Source of the DNA: Strongylocentrotus purpuratus
Taxonomy: Eukaryota > Echinodermata > Echinoidea > Camarodonta > Strongylocentrotidae
NCBI RefSeq assembly: GCF_000002235.5
Contig: NW_022145613.1
Coordinates: 2,936,001 to 3,000,000, forward strand
DNA length: 64,000 bases
Reading direction: 5' to 3'
Of this stretch, positions 1-14,212 are shown one piece after another. Each line of letters starts with the position of its first letter. Within the stretch, counting starts at the first letter, position 1. The notes beneath the pieces are model-generated. The model had not been told where the DNA came from and did not search any database. It saw nothing but the letters and a program-made list of their open reading frames with translations. The translations under genes and the position numbers were made by a program.

Positions 1-361
1 TCAAAAGAAGTGAAAACATGATCTCATTCTTAATAGATGCACAAGAACTATATTGAAGTTTCTCAATATAAATTTATGAATAAGATGGGCAAGTCCTGGA
101 TGGGTCATTCCACATTCGTTTCGGTGACATATGCTCTGGGCCTTATTTCATCAAAGATATAAGGTTAGGCCTACGTTATGATTATGTTTTAGCTTTCTGT
201 GAGGGTAGAAGCAGGATAGAAGGTAGGAGGTTTAATAGTGTATCAAATTGACATGCCAAAATATTACACACAATTTAATGCCAATGGTTTATCATTCCAT
301 CAAAGTATGGGATATGAATAATGCTATCTTTAAATTAACCTTATAAGCGTAAGCAACAAAC

Positions 362-631
362 CTGATATCAGATCTATCCGCTTTCTCAAGTAGCAAATCA
401 AGAATCAAAATAGTTCCAGATTTGTTCTCTGCTGCTAGCCGATAGCGATCCTCACTTTTGTAGACCAGGTCTATATACTTGATCTGGGACTTGCAATCGA
501 AGGATGCCAGCATCCGCAGGGTAGGAAGATGCCACGCCTTGAGGGTGCAGTCACGGGATGCAGTCACCAAGTACTGGTCATCTGATGATATACAAATATC
601 CATGATGGCGTGGTTGTGACCTACAAGGAGT
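362..631 (-). CDS. Gene A exon 12: WD40 repeats
   Basis: 270 bp, phases 1 in and 2 out. It carries LLVGHNHAIMDICISSDDQ, then SRDCTLKAWHLP and NKSGTILILDL, typical GH...W/D blade edges. The acceptor is CCTTTCAG; the donor is AG|GTTTGT. It is the last gene A exon in the window; the bases to its left resemble intron 12 of gene B. Confidence 0.85.
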
Positions 632-3600
632 CTGAAAGGAAAGTTGTTTTCGTCACACACTTTCTTTGTCAAATAAATAAATAATAGAGATTAAAAGTAT
701 CTCCTTCGAATACTTCACTACTAGATGGAAAGGCAATCTAGGGAACTCGTCCTGGTTGCATATTTTCCTAATGGGAATTTGACAAAGATTGGTGTCTGAT
801 TGCCTAGTACAGGACAACTGTCGTGGGCCTGCATGTTGATATTCAGCCAAGTCTCCTTTGGCTTTTTTCTTTCTCTATGAATAGTTAGCAGTTCACTTTG
901 TTATTATTTCCATTTCTTTCCCAAATAGATAATTTGACAAGATGTTCAAGGTTAATTCTTATATAAACGATACATAAAAGTTTTGTCTGCAGCAAGTACG
1001 TATTACTTACAGAATGTCAATCAATTGATGGACTCTATACCAAGAGTTATTGTTCTTTTTAATTTGTGGGTAAGCTTTTTTCTTTCAATACTGAATATTC
1101 CATTACTCACTGGTCATTATTGGCCATGAAGTCCCAGACATGAAGCTGCTCCACACCGGCGTGGGTTCCCCCGACGACCCTGGTGCTGTCATGCGTAAAT
1201 GCACAGCAGATGACCTCTGACGTATGAACCGGCATACGCTTGACCACCTGACCAAAAGTGTTTGGAGCAAGTGACCATAGGATCATCTGCTTGTCGTTGG
1301 CACCTGTCACTGCAAACTGACCTACACGTAGAATAAAAAATGAAAGAACTTATACAGGGAGAAAAGGAAAAGAATGGTCTTATTCTTATTTTGATGGATT
1401 CTAGGTAATCCTGTGGAACTATCAGCAAGGCTGAATAAAGTCCCAAACAAAAGGTAACAAACTTTTCAACAAAAATACAATCTTGGAATGCAAAATCCAA
1501 CATACATGTAGCATATTCCATGTAGATCTAAGGACAAAACTATATATGCTTAAAAGACAGTTAAGACATAAGAACTCTGGCAGTAAAAGAATCTATGAAA
1601 TTATATGCTCAACCCCTACAATAACTAAGAACAACACTTGACTAGATCCGGCCCAACTATCTGATCTTGATCTTGATCATCACCAATGATGAACAAGCTC
1701 CATGCTTTCATTGGTATTTTGGATGATTTTGAAAGGGTGATGATCGAAAAGGAAGTGCTTCCATGACACCTAAACTTACCATTTGGGGAGATAGCGAGAC
1801 ATCGTATTGTTGCTCTGTGCTCTTTGGCAGAAAGCAGACATTCTCCTGTGTCATATTTCCAAGACTTGAGCACTCCTTCGCTGTCTGCTGATAGGATGAA
1901 GGTGTTTGCCTTTTGTGTCAGTGTCTTCACTAGTCCTACGGGAGCTTCATGTTCTGTTCAGGCGAAGACAGAATTTACAAAAATGTGTTTTTTAGTTAAG
2001 TAATTAAACAAGATACGCAATGAGAAAGCGCTCTTCAGAAAAAAAAATTAACACATTTTTAAATAAATGTACTATAACCTGTAAATGTAAATAAGAACTT
2101 GAAGGGAGACAAGAAATGCAGTGTTCAAACATTTAAGCAGTTGGATTTCTTTATTACATGTTTCAATGAGAAAATCATTCAAAGTGACAGGACATGTAGA
2201 AGGTTTTATAGACATGAGGCCTTTCAAGGGAAACAATAATCTCGCACAGGTTTTGTTTTCAACAGAATCATTCATGGGGTCTTACCTGTAAGAGTGAGCC
2301 TGCACGTCTTGGTGTCCACGTTCCACACCTTAATCATCTTATCCTGTGAAGCAGAAACAACCTCACTATCTTTCCCCACCACCAACCATAGGATGCCCTT
2401 CTCATGACCTTCAAGATCAAAGACATCTCCACCTCCATCCATTGATTTGTTCATATCCCAGACACGAAGCCGCCCCTCTTCTTTGAATGCACCAATCATC
2501 TTCTTGCCGTCTCTGCTGAACACCAGCTTGGAGATGTATCCCTCTTCACGGCGGGACACATGGCAGTCATAGAAACTAGAAAACTTGACGGATCCCTCTG
2601 GTCCACTGGTGATAATTGTGGACCCATCAGGAGTAAACCTGACAACGAATGCATGGTCGTTGTGTCTCTCCCTCTTAATCACCTAGAATGAAATAGAGTG
2701 GTAGTTGATCACACAATAAGCCAGATCTGTTAGAAAAGATTTGCTAAATCTACATGATAGAAGAGGGCTTAAGATTAATATGGGATTATCAACTCTCCTG
2801 ATTATCTTTGTTTTTCCTAATGTATTTTCACAAGACTTACCTGCTTCTAGTTCATTGCGGCATCATCTCAATAATGATAAGATTTTTATTCCTCCAACAT
2901 CTAACTTCACCTTCTTTGCTCATCCCCATTCTCTACATCTCTGTAGAAACAGTTCAATTCAGTGTTTGTACAAACTTCTTTTAGTTTGGTAAAGTTCAGT
3001 GAAGATACTTACGGTTTGCATAGTATAAACCCACATCTTGGCGCTCTTGTCGTTTGACGCAGAGTAAATCACTCTCTTCTTTGTTCCTGTTACATCTGAG
3101 ATCCATGAAGAATGTCCTTTCAGGGTTGTGATGAGAGGACTCCGACCATCCTTAGGGTCCAGGTCCCAAACCTTCAGGGAGTCATCTTTAGAACCTGATA
3201 CCAGGATGGACTTGGAATCGCTTTCGTTGGGGTCTGCCGGGCAATGCCAAAGGCAAGTGACCATGCCATCATGCCCTGTTAATTACAAAAATGCCATCAA
3301 TAACTTCAGCAAATATTTTATTTTATGGGGGTGATGGCACTGAGTGTTGGTATTTTTCAATTCGGTGTCATCTCTTTTTTTCTCAAAGTGTTCTTTGGCT
3401 TTTGACTCTGACAAATAGGAGTTATTTAAAGTTCATTTATTGTTTCTTTAAAAAACACAGAAAATGTAAATGTGTGTATCTTTCATAATTTGTGTTGTCC
3501 TATATGTATATTAGTGATTTCACATTCCTCATCTTCTAAAAGCTTCATTTCTTATGCAATTAATTGTTAGAGGTTATGGTTTGTAAAGGTCACATTAGAC

Positions 3601-6600
3601 ATTAGACATTTGATGATGCAGTATTAGAAATATCAATGGAGCAAATGTTGTTTGAGCATATTTCATACAATCATCCTATCATTTGATCAATACACGCTTT
3701 AGACATACCTTTACAGTTCAAGGCAGCTGTGCCCTCTGTCATGTTCCAGACACGAACAGTAAAATCTGCTGACCCAGATGCAAGTAAATGATCAGATAAC
3801 ACTAGAAGACAAGTGACAGCCTTCCTGTGACCTGCCAGGACCTTGCTCTGGGCACTTGGTTTGTCTGCATACCTTGATATCCTGATGGATCCATTGCTGT
3901 CACCTGATACAATGGTTTGGATGGACCTGGCATGGGCAACTACTTTCATGTCATTTTCCTTGTGAGCTTGGAATGAATGAAGGCATTCTTTGGATGTAAT
4001 GGACCATTGCCTGAAGAAACCATCCTGGCAACCAGTTAACACCTCAGCATCACCTTCAAAGAATGCAAAGTTAGCAATTTTGGGATGTTCTAGCTTAGCG
4101 AGAAGCTGTCCACGATGGAGGTCCCAGATACAGACATTTGACCCTTTTTCTGATCCACCAATGGCTAATGCTCCATCTTCGTGGATCTGAAGGGAGCTGA
4201 TAGCGTGGTTTTCACCAGTCTCAAGTTTCCAGATGCACTCCCCACTGGTGAGTTCAAACATTCCCAACACCTGACAGCCGAAGATGACAAACGTATCATC
4301 ATGACTGATGGCGAGGGACAGTGCCCCAGATGCTTTGCTTCCTGCTTTGACTCGTAGAGTGTGTATGAGCTCTGTATTTTCTTCATCCCAAACATTAGCC
4401 ATAGGGTAGCCATTGGAGTCTTTGCAGACTGTTACAATGACATCTCCTTTGCCAGTGCAAGCAATAGCCTCTACTCTGGATGGGTGACCGGCCAATGATG
4501 TCTTCAACTGTCCTCTTGGGGGGATCAGACATGCTCCTCTAGGAATGATCAAAGAATGATGGGTAGTCCTCACCCATGCCTTGGCTTCTCCAAGCAATTT
4601 TCTAATGTTGGAGTAATTGTCCATCAGATCATACATCCTCCCAAGAAGTTGGCCTGCTAAGCAGAAAGGGTCTTCTTTCAGATTACTTCCAGACAAGTAC
4701 AAGGCCTCAAGAAGGATGCCACTTTCTTCATCAAATTTTGAAAAGTCATTGACAAGTTCCAGAAAGTTGAAGGCTCTTAACTTGGTCAGAATCCACTCAA
4801 AGTTGTACATGATATGCTGCACCATACCTTCAGGGACTCCATTCATTATCTCACATCGCATCAAATGGAAAGGAAGCTCATGCAGCTTTCTGAGATTGAA
4901 GGCACTCTCTCCAAACATGAGGGGTTGCGGTGAGACAAGACGGTCTGCATTGTGGAAATCCTTATTGCGTTTCTCGAGTCGAATTGGCCTGATTTTACCT
5001 CTGCTGTATTCTCCAAGGAACATATCTGCAAGAACTTTGTGTCTGGCCATTTTGGTCTCTGGATCACCATGGAAACGCTTTTCAGCTGTTTCAATGAACT
5101 GCCTATGGTACCAAGCAATCACCGTCTTGCCACCAGCCTGCTTTTCCGTGATGAACTCCTCAATGTCTTGATACAACCTCTTCCAGACTGATGGTGGAAT
5201 GCGAACAGCCCCTTCTACTGGAGGATCCCAGTACTGATAGACGTCATTGAGGACTTTGTCATCACAAGAAAGGACATCCTCTATCTCTGCTTCTGTAAGA
5301 CCACTCTTTCCTGCAGTCAGGTAACCGAGCGCATGTGCTACAAAGATAAGCCCATGATGCTCTTCTAGTTCTTGAAACAGGTTGTTGATAGCATCCACTA
5401 CAGTGATAGGAAGCTTGATATCTGCTACTGTCTTGTACGATGGCCATTTTACAAATTCCTCAAAGAGAAGCTTCAGATAGAGTGGCTGAGGACACTTCCT
5501 GAAAGCCTCCCTCACCACTCTCACTTGTTCCTCATTCAGCCTTCGTTTTCTTTCCTTCAACCAGCCAGCCATGATAGCAATGCCATTCTCTTCACCTACA
5601 ACTTCCATGCCAATGTAGCAACTGGGGTCTGTCAGGGTCTTCTTGATGTTGTCTAGAATGTTGTGTTCCTGGGGCAGCATGGACACCACAACATGGACAT
5701 TTTTTGGTAAAGACTTTAAAAGCCAGTTCATCTTGTGGGCATTGTTGTTTGAACTGAGCTGGTCAATACCGTCGAAAAGCAGCAATAGAGGTTTATCTTT
5801 GCTTGGAAGTGTTTCGATCAAGTTATTGAAAAGCTGCACCAGTTCTGAAAAGTCTTCTGAATGATCGGATGAGGGTTGCGGGGCACCGTAAGCAAAGCAA
5901 ATCTGTTGGAAACAACAAGTATGAGCATAAGAAGGTGACTGTGAGGGGACACAATCTTTACTAATAACTACTTTCTCTGACTGATTACATTTGCCATTGT
6001 AATCATGATTTAACCCTAAAACTGTATAAGATGCATGACAATTTTGTTCAATACTTAATTATAAACAAATAAAGATTTTTTTTCATGAAACCAAATAAAA
6101 ACTCAGATCTTCTTCTTATAAGCATGATATACATAAAAACACAATCTTTCTGTACCTGAAATATTCTAATAATTTTTCCATACACAGTTGTTTCGAATGA
6201 AATGTCCTTTGGCAAGAAAATCATTTCCTCTGCCACTCTCCACCCAGGTGAATCAATGGGAAATTCCTCGAATGCCAGAGCGCCTCAACAGGGCCTCTCG
6301 ACTAATGCCGGGGTAATGAAAGTAAAACTCGAGTAGCTTGTCTTATATCACACAACCCATACACACGATAAATGTATACAAATCATAACATGCTAAATCA
6401 CCAACATGTGAAACTTATTGTTAATAAATTCAAATAGTTACGACAGTATTTTCCAGAGATTTGAAATTCGCATCTTGATAGTGGCTATAACCAGTGGCGG
6501 ATCCAGGGGGGGGGGGGGCGCCTAGAAAAAAAAACGTGTCAAAACACGTGATTTTTAGCTTTTTGGGGGATGGGTCCCCCCCCCCCCCCTGGCGCTCAAG

Positions 6601-9600
6601 GGGGGGGTGCAAATTTTCAAATTTTCGGGAGCAAAAAAAAAAAAATGGCCCCCCCCCCCTTAGAAATCCTGGATCCGCGCCTGGCTCTAACACAATCCAG
6701 GAATCCAGGAAGCAATACAAGACCTGTCCGTACCTGTTTACACATGCTTTTCAATGTGGCATGGATGGTTGAACTGTTGCCTGATGTCCCAAGGAATCTT
6801 AGGACAGTGATACATCCTTCTATCCACTCTCTTGAGTGCCTTGCAACCATGGCCATGACAGACGTCTTGCCGAATCCTGATATACCATGGACGACCAGGG
6901 GCTTGGACAGGTTTGAAGATAGGTAAGACCTGATGGATGCTAATATAACTTCTCTACCTTGGAAGGCACTGTATCAAATGACATGTAAAGAGTGAATGGG
7001 GTAAGGGAAATTAAAAGATTTTATGTGATCTATAAATATGACCATATGTATTACTGTAGTAATGAGTGTTCATGTATCTGTAATGTTAATACCATTTGTT
7101 GAACAGAGGTCATATCCTTTTTTTTTTTCTTTTTTTTTTAATTACTTGTATTGCTTCTTCATTTCATCATGCATTTTACAAATTAATAACTTGCATATAG
7201 TATATAAGTCAGAATCATTAATGTTAACGAAAATGGATGAAGGCTAATTTAAATAAGTAATGTCCTTTAAAGTACACTATGGGCTTCCATTTTTTAAGAT
7301 GAACATGAAGTTTCTCTTTACGTAAAGCAATAATTCTTTCAATTTTGTTCAAGGTAGTATATCTGTCTGACACTGACTGAAAACCAACATTTTATCAAAA
7401 CATTGTTTCGTTATGATTAAAGTATTTACCATAAAATATAACTGTATTTATCAAAATGTTTCCAGGTTTTACGCCAAAACAGATATCTACTTTAGAAAGA
7501 GGTAAAATAATTGCTTTTAGCTTATATAACCACTTGTAAACATCGGTCCAAAATCTATTTACAATTAGGCAGGAGAAAAACATTTGCATTAAATTTTTGT
7601 TATCTTTCTAGCAAAAAAATACATTTTGGTGAGGTCTTTACGCCAATACGAAAGAGAAATTCGTTGGTAGCAATTCTCCGGTGAACGAATTTAAATTAAA
7701 ATGTTCGAATTTGTGTATCTAAAGCGGTCTTGAACGCTGTAACAAAACGTTCTTCCCTTTGAAGTTAATTCTCTGGATTTAAATTCAACCCATCCTCCCA
7801 TTTCTTTCACAAATACCAAATAACACAATAACACCTGAATTATACTATATTTGAAAAATGCCATTCTATCGAATCAACGGGTTTTGTTCAGAATCAATCG
7901 AAAAAACTATAACTCCTATTGAGTATTTTTGGCCCAAATCAATTGAGTTTATAAACAAAACGAATATTTGCACCTACATTATTATCTACGTTTTAACAAT
8001 CCAGTCTGATCCTCGTGAATAATGAAAGGGAGAACTTTTCTAAGCCCGGTTGCTAGAATCTTTGCTAAAATCCTATCATTCTTAAAAAAAATAATGTACA
8101 TCAAGTTTTCTCTCACCAAATTGCCCATTTTGAACACAACTTTTGGGGATGTATTTCTTTCCACTGTAAAGCCAAATACACTATATAAACATCTTAACCA
8201 TTTTCACGACATGAAAATGTTAAAAAACTACCTTTACTCAATTTTGCATTGCCATATCTTGCATACAGAAGATTGCATCACAAATACTTTTATTTCTACC
8301 TTACCTCTGCCTAATATATATGTAAGTACATTACAAACTTCTATTTGTTTGCAAATATATTGTCAAATCACAAACCTGCATTTTGTTTTACAAAAGGATG
8401 CATGATGAAGAAGCTCTCTCTGTAATTCACTTTTCACTGGATCTACAAACTTTGACCGTTGATCTTCCAGCTTCGTATCTATCATAGCCTTCATCCTACT
8501 TTCAAAGATCTCACACATCTGTCCCAGGTACTCTGCATGCTCCGGGCAACCGATGGGGTCAATGCCCTTTTCACACCAAGGTAGAGTGAAGCTATTGAGT
8601 GCTTCTGCTGGGACCACACTGGGGATGTATTCCTTCTTCAGTCTTGTGAGCAAGGTCTTGGAATGATCCACAAACTCAAGGGTTTCATTGTCACTGCAGA
8701 GTGAAAGGGGAAGTATACCATAACATGTAAGAGGAATGTCTTCTGACTTTTACAGGGGGGCAAACTCACTCTATTCAAATTGCTCTCCCCCTCCCCCCCC
8801 CCCCCCCCCCGAAAAAAGAAAAAAAGTTCAGTGTCTTCAGCCTGTTTAGTCTTATGGTCCACTACATTTATGACATGAACAAATGTCAGAATCAAAGAGA
8901 AAAGGAAAATCATGAATGTGAAATGCGTAATAATAGGAATTAAAGATTTAAATGCACTTTCCTTGAGTAGCCCGGGAGTCAGGTACCCCGTCATCAATAT
9001 ACAATGAAATAATACCGATGAAGTAGAGGACTGTCGTTGCTCCCTCCCATTTAACATTCAGTGTAAGTTTTGTTGAATTCTGTGAGAAAGAATTTTCAAA
9101 CATTACTAAAAATCAAGCTAATATCTCTAACTCATGTATCCTCTTTGTATCCTCATGTCCAACTGGATGGCATTAATACATATATATTCTTTTCTTTTTT
9201 TTTGGGGGGGGGGGTCCAAAGTAGAGATATAGACATAATTGACCATTGGTTAAATAATATTTAACCTCATATGTGAATAATAGCCTTACAAGGAAAAGTA
9301 CTTACTCATCAGTCTGAATGTCAGTGAACATGGACAAAGTTGCTTTCTGCTTAAAAGCCGGCTCCATACCCTTGAAGTCCCTTGTGAAGAAGATACAGGT
9401 ATCACCAATGTTGGTGTTGTCCTTCAAACCATGACGAATCTCATCTTCAGTTACTGTAAAAATCATACAGGGAAATTGTTTCATTCACACCATAACATGT
9501 CCTGTCCTTCCATCCCGGACTTCCATGTGACTCCAACATTGGCAAAATAGTGAATGAATTTGTCTGATCTTATTTGGGACAAGTCTTTATATCTTCTACT

Positions 9601-12600
9601 CTAAAAGATATTTTTCCATTTCTCTTGTAAATTACCCCGTAAATTTCTCTTCCCTCAAGGTCCGGCAAAAGATTTCTTCAGTGCCGAGTGTCCTCTGTTG
9701 TATTATGATGGTTTAACCAAATGGTTTAACCACGTATTGTAAACGGAAATATATTCCACATACAAAGAATCTTGCTCTACGACTGGTCAAAAGTAAATCA
9801 CGTGATGAAAGATAGTTCGCCCATCATTGCTGGGAGAAGCAAAAAGTTCGTTACACTGTGTAGATAGGCTCCTATGTACACAGGGCAACGCACTTTCATT
9901 GAAGATAAAAGTTCTATCTACACAGGGCAACGCACTTCTACTGAAGTTCAACGCAGCAGGCGATCACGGCGCGGCCACCGCGGTGATGAGGCGCGAATTA
10001 CAAATTTGATTTTATAAATTATAGTCTATAGACTAGAGCTAGGCGCAGGCCTACATTTCGTTTGCTAGCTGTTCGTTACTGTTGTTAAGGCCTAGATCTA
10101 CAGTGTTAGTGTTAATAATTGTTGCTCTAAAATGGCGGAACAAGTAAGATTTGAGCTCCTAAGTGAGGCTCAATAAGACAGTTTTCTTGTGGACAGCAAA
10201 AGCAATAATACAAAGCGACAACTTAAATCCAGCCTGAAAGTATTCCAGGATTATTGTGATGCTGCAAGAAACATAAATGTTGACGAACTGTCCGACCTGG
10301 ACTTGAAAGCACTAGACCAACTGTTGGGGAGATGTTATGCTGGTGTGAATTCGCGAAATGGAGAGTCATACAGTAAGAAATCTCTACAGGCTTTGAGGTA
10401 TGGTCTGCAGCGACATTTTTTGAATTTGCGAGACATAGACATCATTAAGTTGAAAACCAACTTTGCGAAGTCTGGTCGAGTGTAATCTATTGGAGGAGGG
10501 AAAGCCGGCGTAAAACATCATATTCCTGTCAGTGAAACCGACATGAACAAGATTCAAGACAGTCTAGACCAGGACTCTCCATGTGGGCTTCAACGTAAAG
10601 TTTTCATCGACATAAGAGGACACTTTTCTTTTCTTTTTTTGGTCACGAAATTTTTAATTTGACATTTTGCTCCGTTGGGGGGGGGGGGGGTAAGGTCACC
10701 TTTTTAGGTCAGCCATTGGCTTTTTTTTTTTTAAATAAAATAAAAACAAATAAATTATATTTTGGGCCGGGGGGGGGGGGGCACGTCCCTGTATTTCAGT
10801 ACATTTTGGGCGAATTTAGGGCTGATTTTAACACAATTTTTTGGCCGGGGGGGGGGACGTGCCCCCTGTGCCTTCCCCCCCCCCCCCCTCCCTGGATTCG
10901 CCACTGTGTATGTTCGAAATTCCTGGGAGTAATAGGTGCCCTGTTGCAACACTTCTGAAATATATACAAATCTAAACTAAATCTGAAACTGCCATATCCG
11001 TGGCAAAACCCGAGAGAATCTGCACGAAAGGATGGCAAATGGTAGGACAATGCATGCTCGAATTGGAATTCACACTCTTGGAACTGTTATGAAGACATCA
11101 GCAATGAAGCAGGGTGCTTGACTAAATAAACGAGTATTAGTAAGCAATGTCGATCACCACACTTGATCGTGCCGGATTTCCTTCAAGGGACACAATGACT
11201 GTTTCAGGACATACATCTGAAACCAGCATCAAACATTATGCCCAAACGAGCGACCAACAAAAAATCAATATGAGTGACACAATATCTTCAGCCCTTGGTC
11301 TTCAAGTTCAGGAAGGAGCGGCTGATCACGGACAGCCAGACCGGCAAAGTAGGCCTAAGACTAGTCCTACTCAAACCCCAACAGGCCAACACATGATGAT
11401 GATATTGATGATTTCTTGGATATTTCCAACAGTCAAATGGATCGTTTGCTAGCTGAAACGGAAAAGTCAACGATTGTTTCTAATCCTGTTAAAAACAAAA
11501 ATGTGCAAATTCAAAATCAGAACCGGAACTTAACATTCCAGTTCAACAAAACACACTGTAAACATTTACAACTAGACTAGGCTAGATCTTGAATCTAGTC
11601 CTTTGTTCGTGTACATATTTGACTGACGTTGGACTCTTTTGCGCGTTTAGAACGTCGACTTTTACACCGATTCCTTTAGTGTTTCATCATCATTAATTAC
11701 AGTTTTCTTGGAGTTGACAAAGTTTCAGTTGGACTTTTGTGGTTTTCTGACTTGGACAAGTTTTTACTCGGAGTTGGAGTCCAGTTTCATTTTAGACCTG
11801 CTGTGCTAAGTGCTAGTACTTTAGTAGGCCCTATGGAATTTTCATGGAGTTAGCCTGTTTGGAAAAGCATTGTTGGTAAGTAGATCACCCTCCCCCCCCC
11901 CCCCCCCCACTCCATCATGCTTGCTATCTTTTTAGTAGGCCTAGTCTACTACTAGCAGTAGAACTTAGAAGTCTAGAACAAGGCCTAAACATTTAATAAG
12001 ACCCTACCTGTGAAATGTTTCCGATGTGGAATATAAAGCAAATAGGTCTAGATCTAATCACCTTTTGGTTTCAGGTGATGGCAAATTATCACTTCCTCGG
12101 CGATCTGAATGTATACGCTAACTTTCCTCAGCTTCGCTTCGGAAGGATGGCTACATCCAGATCGCCTCGGAAGTGTACTGATACTAGTTTCTCCAATCAC
12201 CTTCACCAACGATAGTTATTTGCTTATTAGCCTAGGCCATGCCCCATAACACAACATGGTGGCAACGGTTGTTGGTTTACTCGGACCAGACGTCCGGGAG
12301 ATGTGATTTTGAGACGTTTTATATTTCTTCTGAATGGATTTGCGGCCGGGTGCCGAAATATTGATTGGATCATCTGCAGGCGCGTAGTCAGGGGGGCGGT
12401 GGGGGCGGTCGCCCCCCCCCCCAAAAAAAATAAAACGCCGGCCTAAAAAAAAAAAGAGAGAAAAAAAGAAGAAAGGAAGAGGACGTAGGAAGAAAAAGGA
12501 TTTATAGTCGAGAACGGTACAACGATCGAATCGTCTTCTTTGTCTAATAATTTAATGAAACTCTAAGCTTCCGCGCTTCGCGCGAGAGGGGAGGGGGGGG

Positions 12601-14026
12601 GGAGGAACTGAATTCAGATAAGGATTAAGAGTCCAGAACGGTACAACAAATCGTCTTCTTTGTCTAATAATTTATGAAACGTCAAAGCTGGCCGCGGGAG
12701 GGGAGGGGGGTACTGAATTCAGACAAGGATTAAGAGTCGATCGCGAATGGTACAACGAATCTTCTTCTTTCTTTAATAATCTAATAAAACTTCAGAGCTT
12801 CCGCGGAGGAAGGGGAACTTGATACAAAAAAAAGGATTAAGAGTCGAGGACGGTACAGCGAATCGTCTTCTTTCTCTAATGAAACGTCAAAAGAAACTGA
12901 AGGACTAAGAGTCGAGAATGGTACAACGAATCGTCTTCTTTCTTTAATAATCTAATAAAACTTCAGAGCTTCCGCGCTACGCGCGGAGGCAGGGGAACTT
13001 GATTCAAACAAAGATTAAGAGTCAAGGACGGTACAGCGAATCGTCTTCTTTCCCTAATTAAACGTCAACAGAAACTGAATTTACTAGGATTAAGAGTCGA
13101 GAACGGTCCAACGAATCGTCTTCTTTCTCTTATAATTTGATGAAACCTCAAACCTTTCGCGCTTCGCGCGGGAGGGGGAAACTCCCCCCTCCCTGCATCC
13201 TCCCCAGGCCCCCCAAGCTCCGCCATTTTGTCCGGATCCATTAGAAGCCAAAATAAGCTACCTTGCATAATTCATGAGCCTTATGAATTATGCATTCTGT
13301 AGGATGCTCCCCGCGAAAAGTGTACTGGAATGATGTTCACTACATGGTAAAAGACAATGCGCGTATCAGCGTAATAAGAGAGGTCAAATAATCTACTGTA
13401 CGGAATTATGGGTAATTTATTCATCACGCTGCGCGCTAGCAACGCAAGTGATTCAGCGAATCAGCGTGGAATATTCTGATGCGATCACCGTTAGGTGAAA
13501 TACGCGCTCGAACTTGTATTATCGATCACCAGTATAACAGCTGATGTACCCAGGATGCATCGGGAAGTGGACCTTAAAGTTCCACTCGTTGTTGTGTTTT
13601 TTTTATTTTTTTTTAAGGTTTTAATGGCGTGTATAATTCATTTCTGAATATTTACGCCAACTAAGTAGCCTTTGAAAACATCATTACACCTCTACTTATT
13701 ATTATTCCAGCATAAATTTTTCTGAAAATCTCTTTATTGTCCAAAAAATAATAATAACCATCCAGTTTCACAGATCTCAGGCTTGCTAAGCTCCACCCCT
13801 CATACCCAGGATGCATCGCGATATGGGGGAGTGGCCTTAACTTCATTGAATAAGAAATACTGTGTCGATCTATTCCCTTTTTAGTCTATCAATAACTGGG
13901 TCTGTTTTTGTTTATTAAATCAAACATGCTATACAGGGGCGTACGCAGGATTTTTTCAAGGGGGGGGTTTTAAAATATTTTGCTCCCGAAAATTTGAAAA
14001 TCGCGCCGACCGAAAAGTCGCTCAGT

Positions 14027-14065
<39 letters not shown>

Positions 14066-14147
14066 AAGCGGACACTTTTTTTTTTTTTTTTTTTGGAGGC
14101 CAAAAAAAATCACAACGACTCAGCGGGCAGAAAAGTCGCCCCGTTGT

Positions 14148-14212
<65 letters not shown>

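Noticed and set aside
3671..5839. The 722-codon frame as a complete gene
   Set aside because: It is one large exon extended by a few intron codons; splice sites at both ends and the gene B copy show it is internal.
8022..8405. 127-codon plus-strand frame in gene A intron 5, with a related frame at 45164-45421
   Set aside because: It is conserved between copies only because the introns are homologous; the frames do not keep the same ends and no coding pattern was seen.
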